Source of the DNA: an uncultured Bacteroidales bacterium | GTDB taxonomy: Bacteria > Bacteroidota > Bacteroidia > Bacteroidales > Bacteroidaceae | NCBI GenBank assembly: GCA_902779165.1 | Contig: CACZAN010000026.1 | Span: 1 to 60,463 of the forward strand | Direction of reading: 5' to 3' | DNA: 60,463 bases | Shown: positions 1 to 6,519 of the stretch, in pieces | Layout of the letters: each line of letters begins with the position of its first letter | How positions within the stretch are numbered: position 1 is the stretch's first letter | The notes under the pieces: model-generated | The model's database searches: none | Seen by the model: the letters and a program-made list of their open reading frames with translations, nothing else | Told to the model about the DNA's origin: nothing | Position numbers and translations under genes: made by a program

Positions 1-32
1 AGTTGACAAGTTGACGAGTTGAATCCGGGCAG

Positions 33-73
33 CTGAACCGAGTTGAGGGCCGTGTGCCCTCACTCGGATTCAG
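33..73. other. Long imperfect hairpin upstream of the smalltalk gene
   Basis: Bases 33-50 pair with 56-73 as a stem of 17 pairs (5+5+7) with single unpaired bases at 43 and 68 and a 5-nt loop (CGTGT). It ends about 60 nt before the small peptide gene. An A/T-rich stretch of AAAATT-type repeats follows, with no clean T run on either strand, so it may be a terminator for a gene left of the window, or a structured leader or processing site. The pairing is read directly; the role is inference. Confidence 0.5.
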
Positions 74-136
74 TTGGAAAATTAAAAAATTAAAAAATAC
101 AAGAATTAAAGAACCAGAAGAAGAAAGGAGGAGGAT

Positions 137-247
137 ATGACAGAAAGTACGAAGAGGACGCTGAAGCGCATCATTGACATCGTGATCGCGGTGCTGACGG
201 CACTCATCACCACCATCAGTGCTCATGCCGCTGGAATCGTGCGGTAG
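137..247 (+). CDS. Smalltalk-type small peptide
   Basis: A 36-residue frame opens MTESTKRTLKRIIDIV and continues as one hydrophobic segment ending ISAHAAGIVR. It has a charged N-terminus (K/R at 6, 7, 10 and 11) followed by an Ile/Val/Leu/Thr stretch. This matches the 'smalltalk protein' family, peptides of about 30 residues found in Bacteroidales and usually encoded right after an HU-family DNA-binding gene. That neighbour would lie left of base 1 and is not visible. A purine-rich AAAGGAGGAGG sequence precedes the ATG by 2-3 bases, an unusually strong Shine-Dalgarno for this phylum. The factor-independent terminator at 282-315 would end its transcript. The function of the family is unknown; a single membrane-inserted helix is inferred from composition. 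Confidence 0.75.
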   Translation: MTESTKRTLKRIIDIVIAVLTALITTISAHAAGIVR

Positions 248-254
248 AGAAATG

Positions 255-352
255 TTGAAACTTGAAACGTGGAACTAAAAGCTCTGCCCGTTATGAGACG
301 AGGCAGAGTTTTTTTGTGGATGTACCTGAAGGCTGGAACTTAAATATAGAAT
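255..352. repeat. 98-bp direct repeat, copy 1
   Basis: This segment is repeated at 648-745 with one difference (T at 334, C at 727). It contains TTGAAAC heptads, a complete intrinsic terminator and a short A/T-rich tail. The two copies are 393 bp apart and flank the REP-type element at 369-542. Confidence 0.9.
282..315 (+). terminator. Intrinsic terminator, copy 1
   Basis: CTCTGCC (282-288) pairs with GGCAGAG (302-308) around a 13-nt loop, followed by seven T (309-315). It lies 35 nt after the smalltalk stop codon on the same strand. Confidence 0.85.
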
Positions 353-368
353 TTCAAGTTTTGCATGT

Positions 369-542
369 GATGCCGTAGGCATCTGACAATGGTAGCCAGC
401 CATTTCAATGGCTGGTAATGAGTATGTTAACGGATAGCGTGCCGTAGGTACGCGACAGGGATTTGATGTCGCGTACCTAAAGGCACGCTTTTTTTCCTGG
501 CTGCTTTATACCAGCCATTGAAATGGCTGGCTACCATTGTCA
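369..542. repeat. REP/REPIN-type inverted repeat element, locus A
   Basis: GATGCCGTAGGCATC (369-383, palindromic) is followed by a 32-nt segment (384-415) that recurs as an exact reverse complement at 511-542. Each 32-nt arm contains its own palindrome, CCAGCCATT-TC-AATGGCTGG. Between the arms a long hairpin pairs GCGTGCC (437-443) with GGCACGC (482-488) and a 13-nt inner stem (445-457 with 467-479). The element resembles a REPIN (two REPs in opposite orientation), a non-autonomous element moved by RAYT transposases; one such transposase is at 46127-47221. Related copies are at 6215-6467 and 48690-48805. Confidence 0.75.
437..495 (+). terminator. Terminator-like hairpin inside REP-type element
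   Basis: A stem of 7 + 13 pairs separated by a small internal loop, with a 9-nt apical loop, is followed by T7 (489-495). It could stop plus-strand transcription before the threonine aldolase gene. Confidence 0.6.
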
Positions 543-647
543 CGCCCCGCTGGGGCTTTGTATTGCAGCTGGTTCTTCGAAGAGTCGAAGCGAACAAAGT
601 TCTAGCGGAAACGTTGAAATGTTGAAACTTGAAGCTAAACCTGAAAC

Positions 648-745
648 TTGAAACTTGAAACGTGGAACTAAAAGCTCTGCCCGTTATGAGACGAGGCAGA
701 GTTTTTTTGTGGATGTACCTGAAGGCCGGAACTTAAATATAGAAT
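648..745. repeat. 98-bp direct repeat, copy 2
   Basis: Second copy of 255-352 with one mismatch. It carries a second copy of the terminator (CTCTGCC/GGCAGAG stem with T7, 675-708). Confidence 0.9.
675..708 (+). terminator. Intrinsic terminator, copy 2
   Basis: Identical to the terminator at 282-315. There is no gene between the two, so it looks like the by-product of the segment duplication. Confidence 0.8.
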
Positions 746-818
746 AAAAAAGGGGGGATTATCGGGGCGTTTCATGTTTTTTAGCGTTTTTCATAATGGA
801 TAGATGCGGAAAAGGATG

Positions 819-826
819 TACTTTTG
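819..826 (+). promoter_or_regulatory. -7 box of threonine aldolase promoter
   Basis: TACTTTTG matches the Bacteroidetes -7 consensus TAnnTTTG, 84 nt before the ATG. No exact TTTG is found about 20 nt upstream (the region reads TTTTTCAT), so only the -7 element is convincing. Confidence 0.5.
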
Positions 827-910
827 TAGGCGAATATGAATATGGGAGCATTCTGCACTTGCGAAATCGAGCCTGCTGAGTGATTCCAGCTATAAAGAGT
901 ATTTAAGACA

Positions 911-2020
911 ATGAACCAAGACACAAACAAGCCGCAGAGCACGGGTGGGGCAGGGGAGATCTGTCACCTCGAGAGCGACTACAACAACGGAGCCCACGAG
1001 GCAGTGCTCCGCCACCTCATCGAAACCAATGCCGAGCGCACGCAGAGCTACGGCGACGACCGCTTCAGCGACCAGGCACGCCAACTCATCCGCGAGGCCT
1101 GCCAGGCTCCCGAGGCGCAGATATGGTTCCTCGCCGGAGGCACCCAGACCAACGCCACCATCATCGACTGCGCACTGCAGCCCTACGAGGGCGTGCTCTG
1201 TGCAGACACCGCTCACATCAATGTCCACGAGTCTGGCGCCGTGGAGTTCACGGGTCACAAGGTCATCGCGCTGCCCTCACACGATGGCAAACTGGATGCC
1301 GATGAGCTGAGGGCGTGGCTCGACGCCTATTTCGCCGACGAGACCGCAGAGCACATGGTGCGCCCGGGAATGGTCTACATCACGTTCCCCACCGAACTGG
1401 GCACCCTCTACAGCGCCGACGAGCTGCGCACACTGCACGACATCTGTAGCGCTTACGGCCTGCTCCTCTATGTCGATGGTGCGCGCCTGGCCTACGGCCT
1501 TGCAGCCAGCTCCGATGTCACACTGCCGCTGCTCTCGCGCCTGACCGACATCTTCTATATCGGGGGCACCAAGTGCGGAGCCCTTTGTGGCGAGGCCGTG
1601 GTCTTCCCCAAGGGCAACGCCCCTTCCCACATGCTCAGCCGCATCAAGCGCCACGGTGCCCTGCTGGCCAAGAGCCGTGTCGTGGGTGTTCAGTTCCAGG
1701 CCCTGTTCCAGCCACTTGGCGGCGTCACTCATGGTGAGCCCGCCCCCACTCTTTATCAGACCATTGGGCGCCAGGCCGTGGATCTGGCCCTGCGTCTGCG
1801 TCGTCTCTTTGTCGATCGCCTGGGCTACACTCCCTACATCGACTCGCCCACGAACCAGCAGTTCTACATCATCCCCAATGCCGACCTCGCAGCGCTTCGC
1901 CGCCACATCGGCTTCGAGGTGTGGTGCCCTGTCGATGCCACCCGCACCGCCTGCCGTTTCGTCACCAGCTGGGCCACCACCGAGCAGGACATTGCCGCCC
2001 TGGAGCAGCTATATACATAA
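911..2020 (+). CDS. ltaE: Low-specificity L-threonine aldolase
   Basis: PLP enzyme of fold type I that cleaves L-threonine or allo-threonine to glycine and acetaldehyde in the cytosol; 369 residues, near the usual size. Family marks are ESDYNNGAHEAVL near the N-terminus, FLAGGTQTNA at the cofactor-phosphate region, HINVHESGAVE with the ring-stacking His, LYVDGARLAYG with the Asp that contacts the PLP nitrogen, and IGGTKCGALCGEA, whose Lys (about residue 221) forms the internal aldimine. The ATG is the first in frame and follows a -7 promoter box. It is convergent with the next gene, with only about 20 bases between stop codons and no obvious hairpin. Serine hydroxymethyl-type side activity cannot be excluded. 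Confidence 0.88.
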   Translation: MNQDTNKPQSTGGAGEICHLESDYNNGAHEAVLRHLIETNAERTQSYGDDRFSDQARQLIREACQAPEAQIWFLAGGTQTNATIIDCALQPYEGVLCADTAHINVHESGAVEFTGHKVIALPSHDGKLDADELRAWLDAYFADETAEHMVRPGMVYITFPTELGTLYSADELRTLHDICSAYGLLLYVDGARLAYGLAASSDVTLPLLSRLTDIFYIGGTKCGALCGEAVVFPKGNAPSHMLSRIKRHGALLAKSRVVGVQFQALFQPLGGVTHGEPAPTLYQTIGRQAVDLALRLRRLFVDRLGYTPYIDSPTNQQFYIIPNADLAALRRHIGFEVWCPVDATRTACRFVTSWATTEQDIAALEQLYT

Positions 2021-2041
2021 GTTTCTGACGTGTCGGGGCCG

Positions 2042-3496
2042 TTATCGCATGTAGATTCGCTTCCTGCTATTCTGGATGATGACGCCGCGCTCATGCTCGT
2101 TGGCTACCGTTGCGTTCAGCCGATAGGCCGTGCCACTTCCCGCCTTGCGGCCTTGCGTGCTCCCAACGGCCGTTGAGGGTCCGTCGGGCTGATACGCTTC
2201 GCGCTGCAGCACCTGCGTCATGCAATGCGCTGCCCCAAATCCCTTAATCAGGTTTTCCAGCGGAATCCATTCCACGCAGACGCCAGCCTCGCGGAAGCGC
2301 TGCTGCAACTCCTCCGACTGCCCTCCTACGGCCATAATGTGGCGTGGTGCGATGGTGAGGAAGTTGTTTGCATAGTGCATCTCATCGGCAAAGTCGATGG
2401 GAATAATCTGAATCCCCCTTCCCTGCAGGAACTCCACGAAAGGAATCTCCTGCTTCCATAGCGAATAATCCTTCGTGCCCGGTTGCCGCGCCCAGATGTC
2501 GCAGGTGTTGAATTCCGGCTCGCCGGGCTGCGCTGTCAACCGGCTTCTGACCATCGTACAGAGGTCCTTGTCGATGATGTTGAAGTACGTATCCAGGTGC
2601 ATCTGCATCTGCCATCGCTTATGGTCGCGCACCACCACCACGGTGTCGTGTCCCAGCGCGTCGGCCTCCAACATCTGCCTGATGCCCTCGTCGTTCGTGC
2701 GCATACCGCACCCGATGAACGAGATGTTGCCGGCCGGAATGTAGTCGCCGCCCTCCAGTCGGCCTTCGCCCGTGATGCGCATGATGGGTTTCAGTCCCAG
2801 ATGCTCGTAGCAGAGGTTGATGATTTCCGTCTCCGGAGACCGCTGCTTGCTGTTCATGTTGCAGATAATGTGTCCGCGAGGGGTCGTGATGCTCTGGTCG
2901 CGAGTGAAATAGAGGTTCATCAGCGGATACTGGAGATACTCAGCCTCGTAGTGCGTGTTGTTGTCCGTCTTCGAGAGCTTCACCGTAGGTTGCAGCAGGA
3001 TGCAGCGAATCAGGTCGCCGCGGCTCATGCTCTGGAGCACATGCTGACGATAGTCCTCCGTTTGGGCGGCAGTCTCGTCGGGAATGCTGCTGGCGTCGTA
3101 AACCAGCAGCTTGTCTGCCAGTGTCCTCAGGCTGTCGATGCCCACCTCTTTCAGGATGCCGGTCACCGTGTGCACACGGATGCCATTGTTCTCCAGCATT
3201 TTCATATATCCTCGATGCTCCTCAGCCGCCAGGTCCACATCAAAATACTCATCAAACAGCCCCGCTGCGGGGTGTATGACCCCGCAGAACAGCTCATTGC
3301 CGGGAGTGTGCATCAGGATGTCGCCCGCCTTCGACCATTCAGCCTGCGGGTAAGCCATTTCCTTCGTCTCTTGCGCCTGCACTCCCATGCAGCATATCGC
3401 CAACAGGGGAGCAATCCATCTACTTGTCCCTTTCATAATTTGTCTAATGTCTTTTAATTTCGTAGATCGTATCATGTTCTTTAAATTTCTAATCAT
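2042..3496 (-). CDS. Arginine deiminase family protein with signal peptide
   Basis: Guanidino-group hydrolase fold of the arginine deiminase/amidinotransferase superfamily; the expected reaction is arginine to citrulline plus ammonia. Visible catalytic marks are FTRDQS (about residue 195), EGGDYIPAG (about 247), HLDTYF (about 298) and GAAHCMTQ with the nucleophilic Cys near 425. Unlike cytosolic ArcA, the N-terminus has a positively charged stretch, a hydrophobic core IAPLLAICCMGVQAQ and a likely signal peptidase I site after VQA, so export is inferred. The chosen ATG has a GGAG 5 nt upstream; a second ATG at 3436 would give a shorter, more typical signal peptide. No arc operon genes (carbamate kinase, ornithine carbamoyltransferase, antiporter) are adjacent. 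About 60 residues follow the catalytic Cys and end in a basic tail. Confidence 0.75.
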   Translation of the reverse strand: MIRNLKNMIRSTKLKDIRQIMKGTSRWIAPLLAICCMGVQAQETKEMAYPQAEWSKAGDILMHTPGNELFCGVIHPAAGLFDEYFDVDLAAEEHRGYMKMLENNGIRVHTVTGILKEVGIDSLRTLADKLLVYDASSIPDETAAQTEDYRQHVLQSMSRGDLIRCILLQPTVKLSKTDNNTHYEAEYLQYPLMNLYFTRDQSITTPRGHIICNMNSKQRSPETEIINLCYEHLGLKPIMRITGEGRLEGGDYIPAGNISFIGCGMRTNDEGIRQMLEADALGHDTVVVVRDHKRWQMQMHLDTYFNIIDKDLCTMVRSRLTAQPGEPEFNTCDIWARQPGTKDYSLWKQEIPFVEFLQGRGIQIIPIDFADEMHYANNFLTIAPRHIMAVGGQSEELQQRFREAGVCVEWIPLENLIKGFGAAHCMTQVLQREAYQPDGPSTAVGSTQGRKAGSGTAYRLNATVANEHERGVIIQNSRKRIYMR

Positions 3497-3567
3497 GTCA
3501 TCTCCAATTCATAGATTTTTTTAGATGATTAGTTAATAGAGTTGATTAGTTTGTTCCCCAATTATCG

Positions 3568-3610
3568 TTAATTGTCAATTGTTAATTGTTAATTGTTAAT
3601 TGTCAATTGT
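3568..3610. repeat. Short tandem repeat, TTAATTG-type unit
   Basis: GTTAATTGTCAATTGTTAATTG-like units of 7 nt are repeated about six times between the deiminase and helicase genes. Confidence 0.7.
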
Positions 3611-3614
3611 CCTG

Positions 3615-5000
3615 TCAGCTGCCTCGTTTGCCGCCAGCGCCGTGGTGCTTGCGTTTCTTCTTGGTGGTGTTGTTGGCAGAGGGGATGGTGCTGGCGGTGT
3701 TGCCGGTGGGGCTGTTGCTGGGGATGCTGCTGTGGCTTTTGCCTTGGTTTTTGCCTTGGCTTTTGTTGCGGCCGTGGCTGCGGCTGCGGCTGTGTCCTCG
3801 TCCTCGTCCTTTTCCGTGTCCTCCCTTGCGGCTTCGTTCGCCTCGTCCAGTGTAGGCGGGTGCTTCGCCGAGTTCTGTGGGCACGGGTTCCTTGGTGACT
3901 TCTTTTTCGAGGAAGTGCTCGATGGCGGCGAAGAGTGGCTGGTCTTTCTCGCTGACGAGGGTGATGGCGCGGCCGTCCTTGCCGGCGCGTGCTGTGCGTC
4001 CGATGCGGTGGACGTAGTCTTCTTCGTCGTGGGGCACGTCGTAGTTGATGACGAGTTGTATGTCGTCGATGTCGATGCCTCGTGCTACGATGTCTGTGGC
4101 TACGAGGATGTCGACTTGTCCGGTCTTGAAGCGGTACATGACGTCGTCGCGCTGTTCCTGGAGGAGGTCGCTGTGCATGGCTTCGGCGTTGTAGCCGCGG
4201 CGCTTGAGGGTGATGGCTACGTCCTTGGTGTGTACTTTCTTTCCGACGAAGATGATGACTCGCTCTGGCTTCTGCTGTTTGAAGAGGTGTTCGATGATTT
4301 GCATCTTCTGTGCTTCGTAGCAGACGTATGCGCTCTGTCGGATGCCTTCGGCGGGTTTGTTGAGGGCGATTTTGACTTCTGCGGGGTTGGTGAGGATGGT
4401 GTGTGCGAGTTCTACGATTTTGTCGGGCATGGTGGCGGAGAACATGATGGTCTGTCGGTCCTTGGGTAGGAAGCTGACGATTTGCATGATGTCTTCGGAG
4501 AAGCCCATGTCGAGCATGCGGTCGGCTTCGTCGAGGATGAAGAAGCTGACGCGCGAGAGGTCCACGTTGCCGAGTGAGAGGTGGCTGATGAGTCGCCCGG
4601 GTGTAGCGATGATGACGTCTGCTCCGAGCTGCAGTGCGCGTTTCTCCTGTTCGTAGCGTATGCCGTCGTTGCCTCCGTAGACGCTGACGCTGGAGATGCC
4701 GTCGAGGTAGTAGGAGAAGCCTTCCATGGCCTGGTCTATCTGCTGTGCGAGTTCGCGCGTGGGTGCCATGATGATGCAGTTGATGGCATCGCGCGGGTAG
4801 CCTCCGTCGCGCAGTCGCGAGAGTACGGGGAGGAGGTAGGCGGCGGTCTTGCCGGTGCCTGTCTGGGCTACGCCGATGAGGTCGCGCCCTTCGAGGAGGG
4901 GCGGTATGGCTTGTTCCTGAATGGGGGTGCACTCGGTGAAGTTCATGTCGTAGAGTGCGTCGAGGATATCGTCGTGGAGGTCTAAGTCTTCGAATTGCAT
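3615..5000 (-). CDS. DEAD-box ATP-dependent RNA helicase (RhlE-like)
   Basis: ATP-driven RNA unwinding or remodelling enzyme of the cytoplasm, linked in this family to ribosome assembly and mRNA turnover; 461 residues. Ordered motifs are the Q-motif region (FTECTPIQEQAIP, 21-33), Walker A AQTGTGKT (45-52), PTRELAQQ, TPGR, DEADRMLDMGF, SAT, VATDIVARGIDI and HRIGRTARAG. From about residue 385 the protein becomes a basic Gly/Lys/Arg/Ser/His tail (GKGRGRGHSRSRSHGRNK, ending KKKRKHHGAGGKRGS), typical of RhlE-type RNA-binding tails. The start codon is preceded directly by C-rich tandem repeats (5002-5053). It follows the LptF/G-like gene in the same direction after 58 bases and may share its transcript. 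Confidence 0.92.
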   Translation of the reverse strand: MQFEDLDLHDDILDALYDMNFTECTPIQEQAIPPLLEGRDLIGVAQTGTGKTAAYLLPVLSRLRDGGYPRDAINCIIMAPTRELAQQIDQAMEGFSYYLDGISSVSVYGGNDGIRYEQEKRALQLGADVIIATPGRLISHLSLGNVDLSRVSFFILDEADRMLDMGFSEDIMQIVSFLPKDRQTIMFSATMPDKIVELAHTILTNPAEVKIALNKPAEGIRQSAYVCYEAQKMQIIEHLFKQQKPERVIIFVGKKVHTKDVAITLKRRGYNAEAMHSDLLQEQRDDVMYRFKTGQVDILVATDIVARGIDIDDIQLVINYDVPHDEEDYVHRIGRTARAGKDGRAITLVSEKDQPLFAAIEHFLEKEVTKEPVPTELGEAPAYTGRGERSRKGGHGKGRGRGHSRSRSHGRNKSQGKNQGKSHSSIPSNSPTGNTASTIPSANNTTKKKRKHHGAGGKRGS

Positions 5001-5001
5001 G

Positions 5002-5053
5002 TTAATGGGGATTAATGGGGCTAATGGGGCTAATGGGACTAATGGGGAGGGGT
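5002..5053. repeat. ATTAGCCCC-type tandem repeat before helicase gene
   Basis: On the plus strand GGGGATTAAT, GGGGCTAAT, GGGGCTAAT, GGGACTAAT and GGGGAGGGG follow one another. On the mRNA strand this is a C-rich leader ending 2 nt before the ATG. The plus strand has five G runs with 5-6 nt spacers and so could form a G-quadruplex. A related array is at 28556-28612. Confidence 0.8.
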
Positions 5054-5058
5054 AACTA

Positions 5059-6177
5059 TTATCTTTGGGCTTTGCGGTAGAGGATGAGTGCGATGGTGGT
5101 GAAGAGGATGTTGGGGACCCATGCGGCGAGGATGGGTGGCCAGTCGCTGTTGATGGCGAAGGTGGAGCTGACGGTCTGGAGCATGATGTATCCTGCGGAT
5201 AGTGCGAGTCCGGTGCCGAGTGCTGCTCCCATGCCTCCCTTTCGCTTGCGGAAGCTGAGGCACAGTCCTATGGTGGAGAGGATGAATGCGGCGAAGGGGT
5301 CGGCGAAGCGTTTGTGGTACTCGACCTGGAAGACCTTGACGTTGCTGGAGCCTCGCAGCTGCTGGCGCTCGATGTAGTCGAGGAGTTCCTGGTTGGTGAG
5401 TGCCTGCTGCTGGTTCTCGATAGCGAAGAAGTCGCTGGGTTCCATGATGATGACGCTGTCGATGAATGCCTTGGTGGTGATTTCCTCGCGCAGTCCTTGC
5501 AGGGTTCGTATCTTCACGTCGTGGAGTTTCCAGTGGAAGCGTTCGTCGGCGAGGGTGTCGTAGACGATGCGCTGTGCGGTGAGGTGGCTTACGAGGCTCT
5601 TCTTCTGGAACTTGTCGAGCGAGAAGCGGTAGCCTGTCTTGCGGTCGCCGTCGAAGTAGTCGAGGTAGGCGATGACGCCGGTGTCGACCTGCAGCTGCAT
5701 GTGTTCTGCAATCTGCGGTTTCTTCTTCTGCTTGTAGCGCATCTCGAATTCTATGCGTTTCACCGAGCCGCGTGGGATGACCTCAGCGCCGAGGTAGTAG
5801 CTCATGAGGGCGATGATGGCTGAGGAGAAGAGGTAGGGGCGCAGCAGTCGGCCGATGCTGATGCCGGTGCTCATCATGGCGATGATTTCGCTGTTCTCTG
5901 CCAGTTTGGAGGTGAAGAAGATGACGGCGATGAAGACGAAGAGGGCCGAGAAGAGGTTGGTGTAGAAGGGGATGAAGTTCAGGTAGTACTTGAAGAGCCC
6001 GAGGGCGGGGGCGTGGTACATGGTGAACTTGTCGGAGTGCTCGGAGAAGTCGAAGACGACGGCGATGGAGATGATGAGGATGATGGAGAAGAAGTAGGTT
6101 CCCAGGAACTTGGCGATGATGTAGCGGTCGAACCTGGAGAAGAGATTTCTTTTTATGTACTTCAGATACTTCTTCAT
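5059..6177 (-). CDS. LptF/LptG family permease
   Basis: Inner-membrane permease subunit of the lipopolysaccharide transporter LptB2FG, which extracts LPS and passes it to the periplasmic bridge. The 372-residue protein begins with a cytoplasmic basic stretch (KKYLKYIKRNLFSRFDRYIIAKFLGTYFFS), then has N-terminal membrane segments with the YjgP/YjgQ-type pattern FFTSKLAENSEIIAMMSTG, a periplasmic jellyroll middle (about 120-265), and C-terminal membrane segments beginning ADPFAAFILSTIGLCLSFRKRKGG. Which of LptF or LptG it is cannot be settled by eye. It reads in the same direction as tgt, from which it is separated by the REP-type locus B. Confidence 0.88.
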   Translation of the reverse strand: MKKYLKYIKRNLFSRFDRYIIAKFLGTYFFSIILIISIAVVFDFSEHSDKFTMYHAPALGLFKYYLNFIPFYTNLFSALFVFIAVIFFTSKLAENSEIIAMMSTGISIGRLLRPYLFSSAIIALMSYYLGAEVIPRGSVKRIEFEMRYKQKKKPQIAEHMQLQVDTGVIAYLDYFDGDRKTGYRFSLDKFQKKSLVSHLTAQRIVYDTLADERFHWKLHDVKIRTLQGLREEITTKAFIDSVIIMEPSDFFAIENQQQALTNQELLDYIERQQLRGSSNVKVFQVEYHKRFADPFAAFILSTIGLCLSFRKRKGGMGAALGTGLALSAGYIMLQTVSSTFAINSDWPPILAAWVPNILFTTIALILYRKAQR

Positions 6178-6214
6178 TACCTGTTAGATGAATTAATCTG
6201 TTGTTCTCAAGATT

Positions 6215-6467
6215 GATGCCGTAGGCATCTGATAATGGTAGCCAGCCGTTTCCGCTCGGCCCAAAGGGACGCTTGACCCTTCAAGAACGGCTGGTAATGT
6301 GTTGTTAATGGAAAGCGTGCCGTAGGTACGCGATAGGGATTTAATGTCGCGTACCTAAAGGCACGCATATTTATTGCCATTGTGTACCAGCCAATGAATT
6401 GGCTGGCCGCTCGGCTCGAAGAGACGCTTGACACTTCAAGAACCTCTATTAAGCCCCACTGGGGCTT
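6215..6467. repeat. REP-type inverted repeat element, locus B
   Basis: Same architecture as locus A: GATGCCGTAGGCATC (6215-6229), TGATAATGGTAGCCAGCC, the GCGTGCC...GGCACGC hairpin (6315-6366) and a closing CCAGCCAATGAATTGGCTGG palindrome. Two imperfect copies of a 37-nt sequence (6252-6288 and 6407-6443) interrupt the outer palindromes. AAGCCCC-ACT-GGGGCTT followed by T (6452-6470) closes the element and is terminator-like on the plus strand. Confidence 0.75.
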
Positions 6468-6519
6468 TTTATTTCCACTGATAAGCCTCATGTCTAATAT
6501 AATAATTCAGGGGGTGGGT

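Noticed and set aside
3589-4932. Long open frame of 447 codons on the same strand as, but out of frame with, the DEAD-box helicase
   Set aside because: It is extremely rich in Arg, His, Pro and Thr and overlaps a gene with every helicase motif; it is a by-product of codon bias.
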